Below are positions 27,498 to 35,954 of a stretch of 64,000 bases of DNA, one piece after another. How positions within the stretch are numbered: position 1 is the first letter of the stretch; each line of letters opens with the position of its first letter. Below the pieces are notes generated by a model, which worked only from the letters and a program-made list of their open reading frames with translations, had not been told where the DNA came from and searched no databases. Both the position numbers and the translations under genes were made by a program. The DNA comes from UBA961 sp014191195. Its GTDB lineage: Bacteria; Bacteroidota; Ignavibacteria; Kapaibacteriales; UBA961. Location of the stretch: NCBI GenBank assembly GCA_964204605.1, contig OZ123195.1, forward strand, positions 558,001 through 622,000. The letters are read 5' to 3'.

Positions 27498-28186
27498 AGA
27501 CTAAAGAAAAAATTATTGTTTTAATGAGTGGTGGAATGGATTCTACAGTATGTGCTGCTATAGCGCATTCTGAATTCTATGATATCCATGCTTTACACAT
27601 AAATTATGGACAAAAAACTGAAACCAGAGAAGAACAATCCTTTAATGATATTTGTAGCTATTATTCAATTGATAATCGTTTACATGTCGACATAGGATAC
27701 TTAAAACATATTGGTGGGAGTTCTCTTCTAGATAATTCCATAGAAATAAGCAAAGCAGATTTACTCTCTAAAGAAATTCCTAATAGTTATGTGCCATTTA
27801 GGAATGCAAATATGCTGTGTATAGCTGTCAGTTGGGCAGAGGCTATTAAAGCCACAAAAATATATATTGGGGCTGTTCAAGAAGATAGTAGTGGTTATCC
27901 GGACTGCAGAAAAGATTTTTTTGATGCCTTCCAGTTGATGATCAATCAAGGTACTAAGCCTGATACTCATATTCAGATTATTACGCCATTATTGAATATG
28001 TCAAAAAAAGACATTATTCAGACTGGTAATAAACTTCATGCTCCTTTACATCTTACATGGAGTTGTTATGGTTCTGAAGATAAAGCTTGTGGAATATGTG
28101 ATTCATGTGCTTTAAGATTAAGAGGTTTTGCTCAAGCCGAATGCATAGACCCAATTGAATATGCAATTGTCCCAAAATACTTATAA
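27494..28186 (+). CDS. queC: 7-cyano-7-deazaguanine synthase
   Basis: The 230-residue protein makes preQ0 for queuosine tRNA modification. The PP-loop motif IVLMSGGMDSTVCAA is at 8-22. The middle has NSYVPFRNANML, and the C-terminal zinc site is seen in WSCYG...ACGICDSCALRLRGF. Other preQ0 genes (queD, queE, queF) are not in the window. It ends the MqnA-like/psd/lnt/nadD/queC operon, followed by a bidirectional terminator. Confidence 0.96.
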   Translation: MKTKEKIIVLMSGGMDSTVCAAIAHSEFYDIHALHINYGQKTETREEQSFNDICSYYSIDNRLHVDIGYLKHIGGSSLLDNSIEISKADLLSKEIPNSYVPFRNANMLCIAVSWAEAIKATKIYIGAVQEDSSGYPDCRKDFFDAFQLMINQGTKPDTHIQIITPLLNMSKKDIIQTGNKLHAPLHLTWSCYGSEDKACGICDSCALRLRGFAQAECIDPIEYAIVPKYL

Positions 28187-28189
28187 AAA

Positions 28190-28225
28190 AACCGTTTTAC
28201 AGCTAATTCTAGCCATAAAACGGTT
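28190..28225. terminator. Bidirectional terminator between convergent genes
   Basis: AACCGTTTTA (28190-28199) and TAAAACGGTT (28216-28225) are perfect 10-base inverted repeats; inside them GCTA (28202-28205) and TAGC (28210-28213) form a second short stem. A-run and T-rich flanks fit termination of queC from the left and of the gene at 28246 from the right. Confidence 0.8.
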
Positions 28226-28245
28226 AAATAAATATGCAGATTAAA

Positions 28246-29067
28246 TTAGTGTTGTACTATTAAAGGCAGAGAAATGGCAGACGAACCCGTTCTTAAAATT
28301 ACGGAATAATGTCCGGAAGATAGATTCTGTGAAATAGTATTAATTGTTTGATATTGAGGCCCTGCAGATAAGAATCCCACATATTGTTTGCTTACTTGAT
28401 TGCCTAATACATCAATAACTGAATAATCAACTTCAGATGCCTGTTCAAGAACAAAGCTTAGTGTTCCAATGCTGATTAATGGGTTTGGAGCAATAATGGG
28501 GTTTATACAAATCTGCTCTTGGACTTTGCTTGCAGCTGCAACTGTAATTACAATTGGGGACATAAAATTCCATTGATCACCACTTTGTCCTCCGTCTCCA
28601 TTTACAGCATTTCCACAAGCAAGCACATAATAAGTACCTTCTATGGTTGGAGCTGTCCATGTAAATGTAAAAGATGTCTTGCCGGATACCATACTTTTTC
28701 TTGCAGAATGAACCAATTCATTTTCAGATTTTTTTAAACCTTGGCCTGTGACAACATTCAAAATACCTTGATTTGTGGCAGATGTAGCAGATGACTTAAC
28801 GCCTATATTAATTCCAGCTCCTGATTTAGATGCATGTGCTACTATTGCAGTAAGTTCTAAAGTACCACCTGGATTTGTGGTAAATGAGCCACTTTTACTG
28901 GAAATAGAAACTGATGTGGCTTGGCTTGCACTGGAGCCATGACATCCTCCACCTCCGCAACCTCCAGAATTAGCAAGTACTTTGCTTGATATACCATTTG
29001 GATAAGCATGTGCTATTGAAATATTAGCAATAATGCACAATGAAAATAAAAGTAAAAAGTGCTTCAT
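28246..29067 (-). CDS. Secreted CX4CH protein with choice-of-anchor-V/Reeler-like region and T9SS tail
   Basis: The 273-residue protein has a signal peptide (MKHFLLLFSLCIIANISIA). Next comes GGCGGGGCHGSS near residues 36-47, where two cysteines are four residues apart and followed by His: a CX4CH rather than the standard CXXCH heme motif. A beta-sandwich follows with GTLELTAIVAH, LVHSARKSM, FTFTWTAPTIEGTYYVLACG and GDQWNFMSPIVITV, resembling the Reeler/choice-of-anchor-V proteins of Bacteroidota. The end (NPIIAPNPL ... DVLGNQVSK ... SSGHYSVILRT) is a T9SS type A sorting domain. It is 24 bases downstream of the YceI gene, suggesting one operon. Heme binding is an inference. Confidence 0.78.
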   Translation of the reverse strand: MKHFLLLFSLCIIANISIAHAYPNGISSKVLANSGGCGGGGCHGSSASQATSVSISSKSGSFTTNPGGTLELTAIVAHASKSGAGINIGVKSSATSATNQGILNVVTGQGLKKSENELVHSARKSMVSGKTSFTFTWTAPTIEGTYYVLACGNAVNGDGGQSGDQWNFMSPIVITVAAASKVQEQICINPIIAPNPLISIGTLSFVLEQASEVDYSVIDVLGNQVSKQYVGFLSAGPQYQTINTISQNLSSGHYSVILRTGSSAISLPLIVQH

Positions 29068-29091
29068 AAAACTCTTTGAAAAAGAAAAACA

Positions 29092-29739
29092 TTATTTAGT
29101 TGAACCGAACAAATTTGCTGTAATTTCAATATTTTCTCCTACTTTACTGCCTATTATACCTTGTTTGCCGGCAATATTAAAGTCTTTAAGCGGGACTTTA
29201 AATGATGCTTTAATCATAACAAAATCACCCGGAGCTTTTTTACGTGTAGCATCTGATTCACTAACATACTTGATATTAATAGAGGCTTTCATTGTTTTAG
29301 CAATGCCATGCATTGTAAAGGATCCATCAGCAATGGCTGTAAATTCAGTCATACCATTTTCTGATTTAGATATTTTAATGTTAGCTAACTTTTTTAATTC
29401 AAAACTAATGGTTGGATAACTTGCCGCATCAAGCCAATCTTTGGCATACATATGCTCATCTCTTTTTGATAATCCTGTTTTCATCGATAGTACTTGTAAA
29501 GAAATATTCCCTGATGAATTTTCTAGATTATCTCCATCTAGGATACATTTACCTTGAATATCTTTTGCATTCCCTTCAATATTTTCAACAGGTGCAGTAC
29601 TTAAAAACTTTATAATATTATCACCAACAGCATCATTTAATGTGATTGTTTTCTTTCCAGAAATAACTGAAACAGTAGTTCCTGCATATATTGGTAAAGA
29701 GAAAAAAGCAAGTACACTTATATATAATAAAAGCTTCAT
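29092..29739 (-). CDS. YceI family periplasmic protein
   Basis: The 215-residue protein has a signal peptide (MKLLLYISVLAFFSLPIYA) and a YceI lipocalin-like barrel. Visible family segments are FLSTAPVENIEGNAKD, KRDEHMYAKDWLDAASYPTI, GSFTMHGIAKTM and the C-terminal FKVPLKDFNIAG. YceI proteins bind isoprenoid-like lipids in the periplasm; the physiological role is not settled. It lies between a small membrane protein and a secreted CX4CH protein, spaced by 21 and 24 bases, probably co-transcribed. Confidence 0.9.
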   Translation of the reverse strand: MKLLLYISVLAFFSLPIYAGTTVSVISGKKTITLNDAVGDNIIKFLSTAPVENIEGNAKDIQGKCILDGDNLENSSGNISLQVLSMKTGLSKRDEHMYAKDWLDAASYPTISFELKKLANIKISKSENGMTEFTAIADGSFTMHGIAKTMKASINIKYVSESDATRKKAPGDFVMIKASFKVPLKDFNIAGKQGIIGSKVGENIEITANLFGSTK

Positions 29740-29760
29740 TATTAATAACCTAAAAAATGA

Positions 29761-30060
29761 TTATGATTGTTTTTTAAGACGATATAGACTAAAAATTACA
29801 CAAGCAGACAGGAATGTAACAGGAAACAGAAGAGATCTATAAATACCTATAGGATGTGGATCATCAGGGAATATTCCAAGACTAAATTTATCAATCCATT
29901 CTCTTTTTTCTACTTCTTCCCCAAAAATATCATCTTTCACTTTTGTAACAATTTCAATTTTATCTTTCGTATAAAATTGACATCCATCCTTTGCCCACCA
30001 AGCAGCAAAAAATACTATACCGATGATAGAGAATACCATTAATACTTTCCACATATTCAT
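29761..30060 (-). CDS. Small membrane protein, unknown function
   Basis: I start at the ATG at 30058-30060 (MNMWKVLMVFSIIGIVFF), giving 99 residues; the frame opens 11 codons earlier. There are two membrane helices, about 5-20 and 75-92, with an exposed acidic/basic segment between them (KDKIEIVTKVKDDIFGEEVEKREW). No family is recognised. Both position and spacing suggest an operon with the YceI and CX4CH genes downstream. Confidence 0.6.
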   Translation of the reverse strand: MNMWKVLMVFSIIGIVFFAAWWAKDGCQFYTKDKIEIVTKVKDDIFGEEVEKREWIDKFSLGIFPDDPHPIGIYRSLLFPVTFLSACVIFSLYRLKKQS

Positions 30061-30140
30061 TAGATCCTCAAATAATATAATGTTCGATAACACAAAGATA
30101 TGAGAATAGTTACATTGAATAATTACTTATACATTTAACA

Positions 30141-30980
30141 TTAAGTCATTATGTCTTTTTTGTGTAAATAGTACACGCTTAAGGCAAATAATAAAATAGA
30201 ATGCATGAAAAGAATTATTGCAGATTGTAAAATTCTAAAGCTATCTATTGTTTGTTCAAATAAATATCTCCAACCGATAAGATGATTAGTAAATAAAAAT
30301 GGTTTGATTGCTTTTATAAATCCTGCATCTAATGAAGATATGATAGTAAAAACGATGATGACAGCCATTGTAGAGACGATTGGTCCGATAGAATTTTCAA
30401 CTAAGCCAGAAAAGAAAAATGCCACTGATGCTACCGTACTCATACTTAAAAAACCATAAAAATAGGCTAGCAAAAATCGCCATAAGATGTCATCTTGTGG
30501 CAATATTGTTATTGTGCTAGCTACTATAAAAAGTTCACCTTTGCCAAAAAATAGTACACTTAAACCCATAGATAAGACACTCATCCATAGTATTAGCAAT
30601 AATGTATATATCTGTGCAGCAATAAACTTTGCAGAAATTACTTGAAATCTTGAGACTGGCCTGATTAACAAAATTCGGAAAGTACCTGCGATTGCTTCTC
30701 CAGCAAGCATATCTCCTGCAATTAATGAAACTAAAAGGGGGATATGTACAAATAAACTTTGCAATACAATAAAAGCAATAAGGTATCCATTCAATAAATT
30801 GCCAGAAAAATCAAATTGTTGTTGCAATGTTTGAGTAAACATATTAAAGTAATCGTTACCTTCACTATACATAGCAATTTGAATAATAGGAACAAGAATA
30901 CCGATGGCTATAAATCCAATAAAAGATCTACCTTTTTTGAATATTTTTTCTAATTCAATTTTTAATAAAGTAAAAAACAT
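30141..30980 (-). CDS. ABC-2 type transporter permease
   Basis: The 279-residue protein has six predicted membrane helices. The N-terminal segment KIELEKIFKKGRSFIGFIAIG and GDMLAGEAIAGTFRILLIRPVSR match the ABC-2 membrane family (NatB-like). Its start lies 2 bases after the ATPase gene stop, so the two form a transporter. The substrate is not predictable. Confidence 0.87.
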   Translation of the reverse strand: MFFTLLKIELEKIFKKGRSFIGFIAIGILVPIIQIAMYSEGNDYFNMFTQTLQQQFDFSGNLLNGYLIAFIVLQSLFVHIPLLVSLIAGDMLAGEAIAGTFRILLIRPVSRFQVISAKFIAAQIYTLLLILWMSVLSMGLSVLFFGKGELFIVASTITILPQDDILWRFLLAYFYGFLSMSTVASVAFFFSGLVENSIGPIVSTMAVIIVFTIISSLDAGFIKAIKPFLFTNHLIGWRYLFEQTIDSFRILQSAIILFMHSILLFALSVYYLHKKDIMT

Positions 30981-30982
30981 GA

Positions 30983-31897
30983 TTATGGCTTGGTGATGGA
31001 TAAGAAATATTCTTCTAGTGATCGGGTTGATTGAATTCCTTCAACTTTGATATCATTAGCAACTAGTAAAGAATTTATATCAGAAATAAAGGATTGTTCT
31101 GTTTCTATAGTTATTGCAGTATCAGTAATTACAATATTAGATGAATTAAAACGCGAAGTATTCAAGCATTCAAGAGCTTGTTTAGGTTTGTCTACAGTGA
31201 AATTAACTTTAAGAAGACCCTTATTTAATAATTCCTGTACATTACCTTCAACGATAGTACAGCCTTTATTAATGATTACCATGTTAGTTGCAATGATTTC
31301 AACTTCTGAAAGTATATGTGAGGAAAGAAAAATTGTTTTGTTTTGCTCTCTGCTTAATGAGAGAATTAGTTCTCTGATTTCTTTTACACCTACGGGGTCT
31401 AATCCATTTGTAGGTTCATCAAGAACGATTAAATCTGGATTATGTAACAGTGCTTGTGCAATTCCTAATCGTTGTTTCATGCCATAAGAGAATGTTTTTA
31501 CTTTGCTAGATGCTCTATCTAATAAGCCAACAGTATCTAAAATAGCATCAATTGACTTTTTTGAAACATTTGCGCCTGAAAGTTTTCCTAAAATTTCTAA
31601 GTTTTTTGCTGCAGTTAAATACAGATAAAAATCAGGTTTTTCAACAATTGCTCCAATTCTTCGGGCAATTGAACTTCTATGTTGTGATAATGGCATTCCA
31701 AATATATTGATATAGCCTGAGCTTGGTTGTATCAAAGACATCATCATACGAATAGTTGTGCTTTTACCAGCACCATTTGGCCCAAGAAAGCCATAAATAT
31801 CTCCTTGATTAACTGTTAAAGATAGATTATCAACAGCCTTAAAAGATCCAAATGATTTGGATAAATCTTTGATTTCAATAATTGGGATTGGTTGCAT
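30983..31897 (-). CDS. ABC transporter ATP-binding protein (ABC-2 exporter type)
   Basis: The 304-residue ATPase has Walker A FLGPNGAGKST near 35-45, signature FSYGMKQRLGIAQALL, Walker B DLIVLDEPTNGLDP and the H-loop FLSSHIL. The C-terminal 80 residues after the ATPase core are of the CcmA/NatA type. It pairs with the permease directly downstream. Export or lipid/peptide-related roles are possible. Confidence 0.92.
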   Translation of the reverse strand: MQPIPIIEIKDLSKSFGSFKAVDNLSLTVNQGDIYGFLGPNGAGKSTTIRMMMSLIQPSSGYINIFGMPLSQHRSSIARRIGAIVEKPDFYLYLTAAKNLEILGKLSGANVSKKSIDAILDTVGLLDRASSKVKTFSYGMKQRLGIAQALLHNPDLIVLDEPTNGLDPVGVKEIRELILSLSREQNKTIFLSSHILSEVEIIATNMVIINKGCTIVEGNVQELLNKGLLKVNFTVDKPKQALECLNTSRFNSSNIVITDTAITIETEQSFISDINSLLVANDIKVEGIQSTRSLEEYFLSITKP

Positions 31898-32102
31898 ACT
31901 ATATTATATGGGAATAGACTTATATTCAATTCATTAAATTTGTATCAAAACATGACATTTGTAAAAGATATAAAGTTCCTTGCGATATCTTGGACATGTT
32001 GTAAGTAATTCAAAATTGTAATAATGTAGTATAATTTTATACTAATCTTTCAAAATTCTCATTTTAAAGTAGAAATTAATTAATCAATATTAGAGTAATG
32101 CA

Positions 32103-33998
32103 GTGAATACTATTCAAGTACCGAAAGCTGATTCAAGCAAAAAGACTAGCAAACTTTCTATAACAATGATGATTCTGGGGATCATCGTAGGTCTGTTTAT
32201 ACTTGCTGGAATTGGATTGTCTTTTTTATTCTCAGGAGAAGATTCAGTTGAAGTAAAAATGAACTCAATACTTGTTGTTTCTTTTTCTGAAACACTTAAT
32301 GAATACACATTGGATGCAGGTCCATTTTCTGAAAGTACTTCAGCTAGCTTTCTAGAAGTATTACATGCAGTGAAAAATGCAAAAAATGATCCATTAATTT
32401 CTGGCATATATATTAAAGCAGCAGGTACACCATTAGGTTTTGCAAAACTAGAAGAAATCATTGAAGCCATTAAAGATTTTAAAAAGTCTAAGAAATTTAT
32501 CTATGCATTTATAGAAACTGGTTCAAAATCAGATTATCTTTTAGCTAGTTATGCAGACTCTATCTTTATGCCAAAAGAAGGATTGGCAGAAATTCAAGCA
32601 CCAGGTGCTTCTGTAATGTTTTACAAAGGTATTTTAGAAAAAATGGGGGTTTCTATTCATGTAGAACAATTTGAAGAATATAAATCTGCAGGTGAAACAT
32701 TTAGTAAAGATAAATTTTCTCAGCCAGCTAAAGAAGAAATTGCTATAATTCTTAATGCCAGGGCACAAAGAATGTATCAATTAATTGCTACAGGAAGAAA
32801 TATACCAATAAGAACTATTCAAGAAGCATTTGATAGGGGAGTATATGCATCAGATTCTTTACTTAGCCTTCATTTTATTGATGGAATTGCTCAAGAATCA
32901 GAAGTGAAAGAAAAGATTAAGCGTAAAATAGAATCAATTAATTTAAAAAAGTCTGGTAGCTCTGATAAAATTAAAAACTTATCTTTGATATCTTTAACTG
33001 AATATTCTGAAGCTAAAAATGCCTACAAAAATCCTTTGAAAGCTCCAGAAAATCAGCAATTAGCAATTATAAATGGTGTTGGCGCAATTAGATCAGGAAA
33101 ATCAGGAAGCTCTAATCCATTTGATCAAGGAACAATGGAAATTGCATCAAGCTCTATGGCTTCAGATATTAGAAAAGCAAAAGAAGATATTAATATAAAA
33201 GCTATCATTTTACGAATAGATAGTCCAGGAGGATCTGTTATTGCTTCTGATGAATTATGGAATGAGATTAAATCTGCAAAAAAAGTAAAGCCTATCTATG
33301 CCTCAATGAGTGATGTTGCTGCATCAGGTGGCTACTATATTCCGATGGCTTGCGATACAATTATAGCTCACCCACAAACTATCACTGGGTCAATTGGTGT
33401 GATTGCTATGATACCATATCTTTCTGGTACTCTTAATAAACTTGGTATTACAATCGACACTTTATCTACAGGAGCTTCTTCACAAGATATGAATGTAATG
33501 ATGCCTATGACAGAAAGATCACAGATGAAGTTAAAATCACAGATGTATCCCATCTATCAAAGATTTGTCCAAAAAGTTGCTGATTCAAGAAAAATGACTT
33601 TTGATCAAGCTCGTGCATTGGCAAAAGGAAGAGTATGGCTTGGAAACGATGCAAAGAATAATAAATTAGTTGATACTTTGGGTGGTTTAGGACTTGCAAT
33701 TTCTATGGCAAAAAAAAGAATTGGAATATCTGATTCAATGGATATAATGATAAAATCATATCCTGAGAAAAAAGATTTTCTTGAGGAGTTGTTTTCAACT
33801 ATTACAAAAACAAAAAGAAACGAAGAAGCTCAAATATTATCTGATCAATCTTCATTTATGTCTTTTGTAAATCATATAGTTACATCTAATATGCTGCCGC
33901 TTCAAATTAAGCAGCAATTAGCCCTATTCTGGAATATTATGCATGTTTCATCAAAAGAAAAAGTGCTGTTAACAATGCCATATATTCCAATGTTTTAA
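32103..33998 (+). CDS. sppA: Signal peptide peptidase SppA (long, 67-kDa type)
   Basis: The 631-residue protein starts at a GTG. One membrane anchor is at about 20-45 (MMILGIIVGLFILAGIGLSF). The N-terminal half has EEYKSAGETFSKDKFSQPAK with the candidate catalytic Lys. The C-terminal half has RIDSPGGSVIASDE and DVAASGGYYIPMACD with the nucleophilic Ser of SppA. It degrades cleaved signal peptides in the membrane, on the periplasmic side. The last 60 residues are variable. The gene stands alone with a 205-base divergent 5' region. Confidence 0.94.
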   Translation: MNTIQVPKADSSKKTSKLSITMMILGIIVGLFILAGIGLSFLFSGEDSVEVKMNSILVVSFSETLNEYTLDAGPFSESTSASFLEVLHAVKNAKNDPLISGIYIKAAGTPLGFAKLEEIIEAIKDFKKSKKFIYAFIETGSKSDYLLASYADSIFMPKEGLAEIQAPGASVMFYKGILEKMGVSIHVEQFEEYKSAGETFSKDKFSQPAKEEIAIILNARAQRMYQLIATGRNIPIRTIQEAFDRGVYASDSLLSLHFIDGIAQESEVKEKIKRKIESINLKKSGSSDKIKNLSLISLTEYSEAKNAYKNPLKAPENQQLAIINGVGAIRSGKSGSSNPFDQGTMEIASSSMASDIRKAKEDINIKAIILRIDSPGGSVIASDELWNEIKSAKKVKPIYASMSDVAASGGYYIPMACDTIIAHPQTITGSIGVIAMIPYLSGTLNKLGITIDTLSTGASSQDMNVMMPMTERSQMKLKSQMYPIYQRFVQKVADSRKMTFDQARALAKGRVWLGNDAKNNKLVDTLGGLGLAISMAKKRIGISDSMDIMIKSYPEKKDFLEELFSTITKTKRNEEAQILSDQSSFMSFVNHIVTSNMLPLQIKQQLALFWNIMHVSSKEKVLLTMPYIPMF

Positions 33999-34104
33999 TA
34001 ACTGAAGTTTAAATGAATGTTAAGTATACATGAAGCATAATTTATTTACGAAAATTATTCACGTATTTCATTCTAATTTATGATGTTTATTAATAACACT
34101 TTTG

Positions 34105-34112
34105 TATCTTTG
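34105..34112 (+). promoter_or_regulatory. Candidate -7 box of the HU/IHF gene
   Basis: TATCTTTG matches TAnnTTTG, 46 bases before the start codon of the HU-family gene. The upstream TTG element is not clear at the expected distance, so this is tentative. Confidence 0.35.
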
Positions 34113-34158
34113 TTGCTGTCAGTATCATATTTTGTTCATTAATGTTGTTGTGAGTACA

Positions 34159-34494
34159 ATGACTAAAGCAGACATAGTCGAGCAAATTGCCGCACAAACC
34201 GGCCTTACCAAAGTTGAAACTAAAGCAGTTGTAGAAGGTGTCTTTTCTTCTGTTATGGATATTTTAGCTAATGGTGGGCGTATAGAATTACGTGGTTTTG
34301 GTGTATTTTCTGTAAAAAGCCGTAAATCTAGAATGGCTAGAAATCCAAGAACTGGTGTTCCAGTTGCACTAGACAAGAGATATGTACCAGTATTTAAAGC
34401 TTCTCCAGATTTTCAATCAAAGGTTGATATATTATTGAAATCCAATGATAATTCAACTGCTATTAAAAAAATAGCTACTAAAGCTAAAAAGTAA
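34159..34494 (+). CDS. HU/IHF family DNA-binding protein
   Basis: I start at the ATG at 34159 (MTKADIVEQIAAQTG), giving 111 residues; an in-frame GTG at 34150 is possible. It has the HU fold with IELRGFGVFSVKSRK and the beta-arm RMARNPRTGVPVALDKRYVPVFKAS, including the DNA-intercalating Pro region. The length and the basic tail KKIATKAKK exceed plain HU, as in IHF-like Bacteroidota proteins. It is a nucleoid-structuring protein. Confidence 0.95.
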   Translation: MTKADIVEQIAAQTGLTKVETKAVVEGVFSSVMDILANGGRIELRGFGVFSVKSRKSRMARNPRTGVPVALDKRYVPVFKASPDFQSKVDILLKSNDNSTAIKKIATKAKK

Positions 34495-34539
34495 TATTTA
34501 CAATGTAGATTGATATCATATACTTTAAGGTTATTTATA

Positions 34540-35013
34540 GTGCTATCTAAAGTATCATTAATGATCATTTCGGGAATTACGTTACTTTCTATATCTGGCT
34601 TATCTTATGGAATTGCCAGATATAATATTGAACAAGCAAAACCTAATAAAGAAAGAACGCTAACATTAGCTAATGAAGCTTATGATAGGAATGATTATCG
34701 GGCAGCTAGTTCACTTTATAAGCGCTATATTGACATATTCGACAAAACTAATGTAAGTGTGATGATTGACTATGGTTATTCATTACATAATATTGGAAGG
34801 TCAGATGAAGGTATCCAAATATTAAAGTCTATTATTAGTAAAGAAAGCAATAATGCATTTGCTCTTTTTAATATAGCAGTGATATATTATCAGAGAAAAG
34901 ATGTAACAAATGCAAAAATCTGGTTAACGAAATGTTCTCAAACATCAAGTTCTCCGGAAATATCACAAAAAGCTATTTCCATATTGAATGAATTGCAATC
35001 AATAAAACAATAA
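34540..35013 (+). CDS. TPR protein with N-terminal membrane anchor
   Basis: The frame opens with TTG at 34510. A GTG at 34540 (VLSKVSLMIISGITLLSI) with AAGG 9 bases upstream is the more plausible start, giving 157 residues. One membrane helix is followed by about three tetratricopeptide repeats: LANEAYDRNDYRAASSLYKR, YGYSLHNIGRSDEGIQILKS and ALFNIAVIYYQRKDVTNAKI. It probably scaffolds a membrane complex on one side of the inner membrane; the partner is unknown. It lies between the HU-family gene and the 31-residue basic protein. Confidence 0.72.
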   Translation: MLSKVSLMIISGITLLSISGLSYGIARYNIEQAKPNKERTLTLANEAYDRNDYRAASSLYKRYIDIFDKTNVSVMIDYGYSLHNIGRSDEGIQILKSIISKESNNAFALFNIAVIYYQRKDVTNAKIWLTKCSQTSSSPEISQKAISILNELQSIKQ

Positions 35014-35043
35014 TTTTATCACTTTTATTTAGCGGAGTAAACT

Positions 35044-35139
35044 ATGCCTTGCGGAAAAAAACGTAAACGCCATAAAATGGCTACGCACAAGCGCAAAAAG
35101 CGTCTGCGTAAAAATCGTCACAAGAAAAAGAATCGGTAG
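35044..35139 (+). CDS. AURKAIP1/COX24-like small basic (ribosome-associated) protein
   Basis: This 31-residue ORF reads MPCGKKRKRHKMATHKRKK and continues to KKKNR; over half the residues are Lys or Arg. It matches the small AURKAIP1/COX24-domain proteins (mitoribosomal mS38 relatives) found in Bacteroidota, where a protein of this type has been seen as a ribosomal component. Codon use stands out from the AT-rich surroundings (CGT, CGC, CGG arginines), as for highly expressed ribosomal genes. The start is the ATG at 35044; a terminator follows the stop by 3 bases. It is too short for standard gene callers. Confidence 0.85.
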   Translation: MPCGKKRKRHKMATHKRKKRLRKNRHKKKNR

Positions 35140-35142
35140 TAT

Positions 35143-35175
35143 AATGGCGTATCTAATCAATACGCCATTTTTTTA
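35143..35175 (+). terminator. Rho-independent terminator of the small basic protein gene
   Basis: AATGGCGTA (35143-35151) and TACGCCATT (35161-35169) form a perfect 9-base stem with a 9-base loop, followed by TTTTTT. It lies 3 bases past the stop codon. Confidence 0.92.
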
Positions 35176-35176
35176 T

Positions 35177-35953
35177 TTACCGTAGGCGGGTTTTTTTCTG
35201 TTCAATGGATAACAAATGTCCCACATCAGATAGTATTTGCAGTTTCCCCCCATAGGTTTGTTGCAAATTATGTTCTGTTAATACCTCTTTAACACTTCCC
35301 ATTGCAGTTTTTCTTAAATTTAATAAAAGGGCATTATCAAAATGTTCTGCCACAGCTTGAACATCATGATGAACTACAATGATTGTTTTGCCATTATCTC
35401 TCATTTGTTTTAGAACGTCTAATAAAGTAATTTCTGTAGCAGCATCAACACCTGAGAATGGTTCATCCATCAGGTAAAAATCTGTATCTTGAGCAATTGC
35501 TCTAGCCATAAATACTCTTTGTTGCTGCCCCCCAGATAAACGAGAAATTTGTCTATCAGCGAATTTTTCCATTTCAACTTTTCTTAAGCATTCTTGCACT
35601 ATTAGATGATCTGCTTCTCTTGGTTTTTTGAATAAACCTAATTTGGAATATCTTCCCATCATAACTACTTCTTTTACAGAAATTGGAAAATCCCAATCAA
35701 CAGATTCTCTTTGCGGCATATAACTAATATGTTTGCGCATTGAATCAATTGTTTTTCCATTAAAATGTACAAATCCAGAAGCAATAGGGATTAAACCCAT
35801 CATAGACTTAAGTAGAGTAGATTTACCCGCACCATTTGGTCCTATTAAAGCAGTTAATTGCTGTATTGGTATATGACAGTCAATACCCCATAATACTGGC
35901 TTATTTTGATAACTTACGGTTAAATCATGTATTTCGATTGATGTATGTAGCAT
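35177..35953 (-). CDS. Manganese/zinc-type ABC transporter ATP-binding protein
   Basis: The 258-residue ATPase has Walker A IGPNGAGKSTLLKS, SYMPQRESVDWDFPI (Q-loop region typical of TroB/MntB/ZnuC-type importers), signature LSGGQQQRVFMARAI and Walker B FYLMDEPFSGVDA. Family placement points to import of Mn, Zn or Fe. A cognate permease is not adjacent; the metal permease-DtxR fusion at 48268-49572 is a candidate partner. The binding protein is not in the window. It lies 1 base after the HD gene. Confidence 0.88.
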   Translation of the reverse strand: MLHTSIEIHDLTVSYQNKPVLWGIDCHIPIQQLTALIGPNGAGKSTLLKSMMGLIPIASGFVHFNGKTIDSMRKHISYMPQRESVDWDFPISVKEVVMMGRYSKLGLFKKPREADHLIVQECLRKVEMEKFADRQISRLSGGQQQRVFMARAIAQDTDFYLMDEPFSGVDAATEITLLDVLKQMRDNGKTIIVVHHDVQAVAEHFDNALLLNLRKTAMGSVKEVLTEHNLQQTYGGKLQILSDVGHLLSIEQKKTRLR

Positions 35954-35954
35954 A

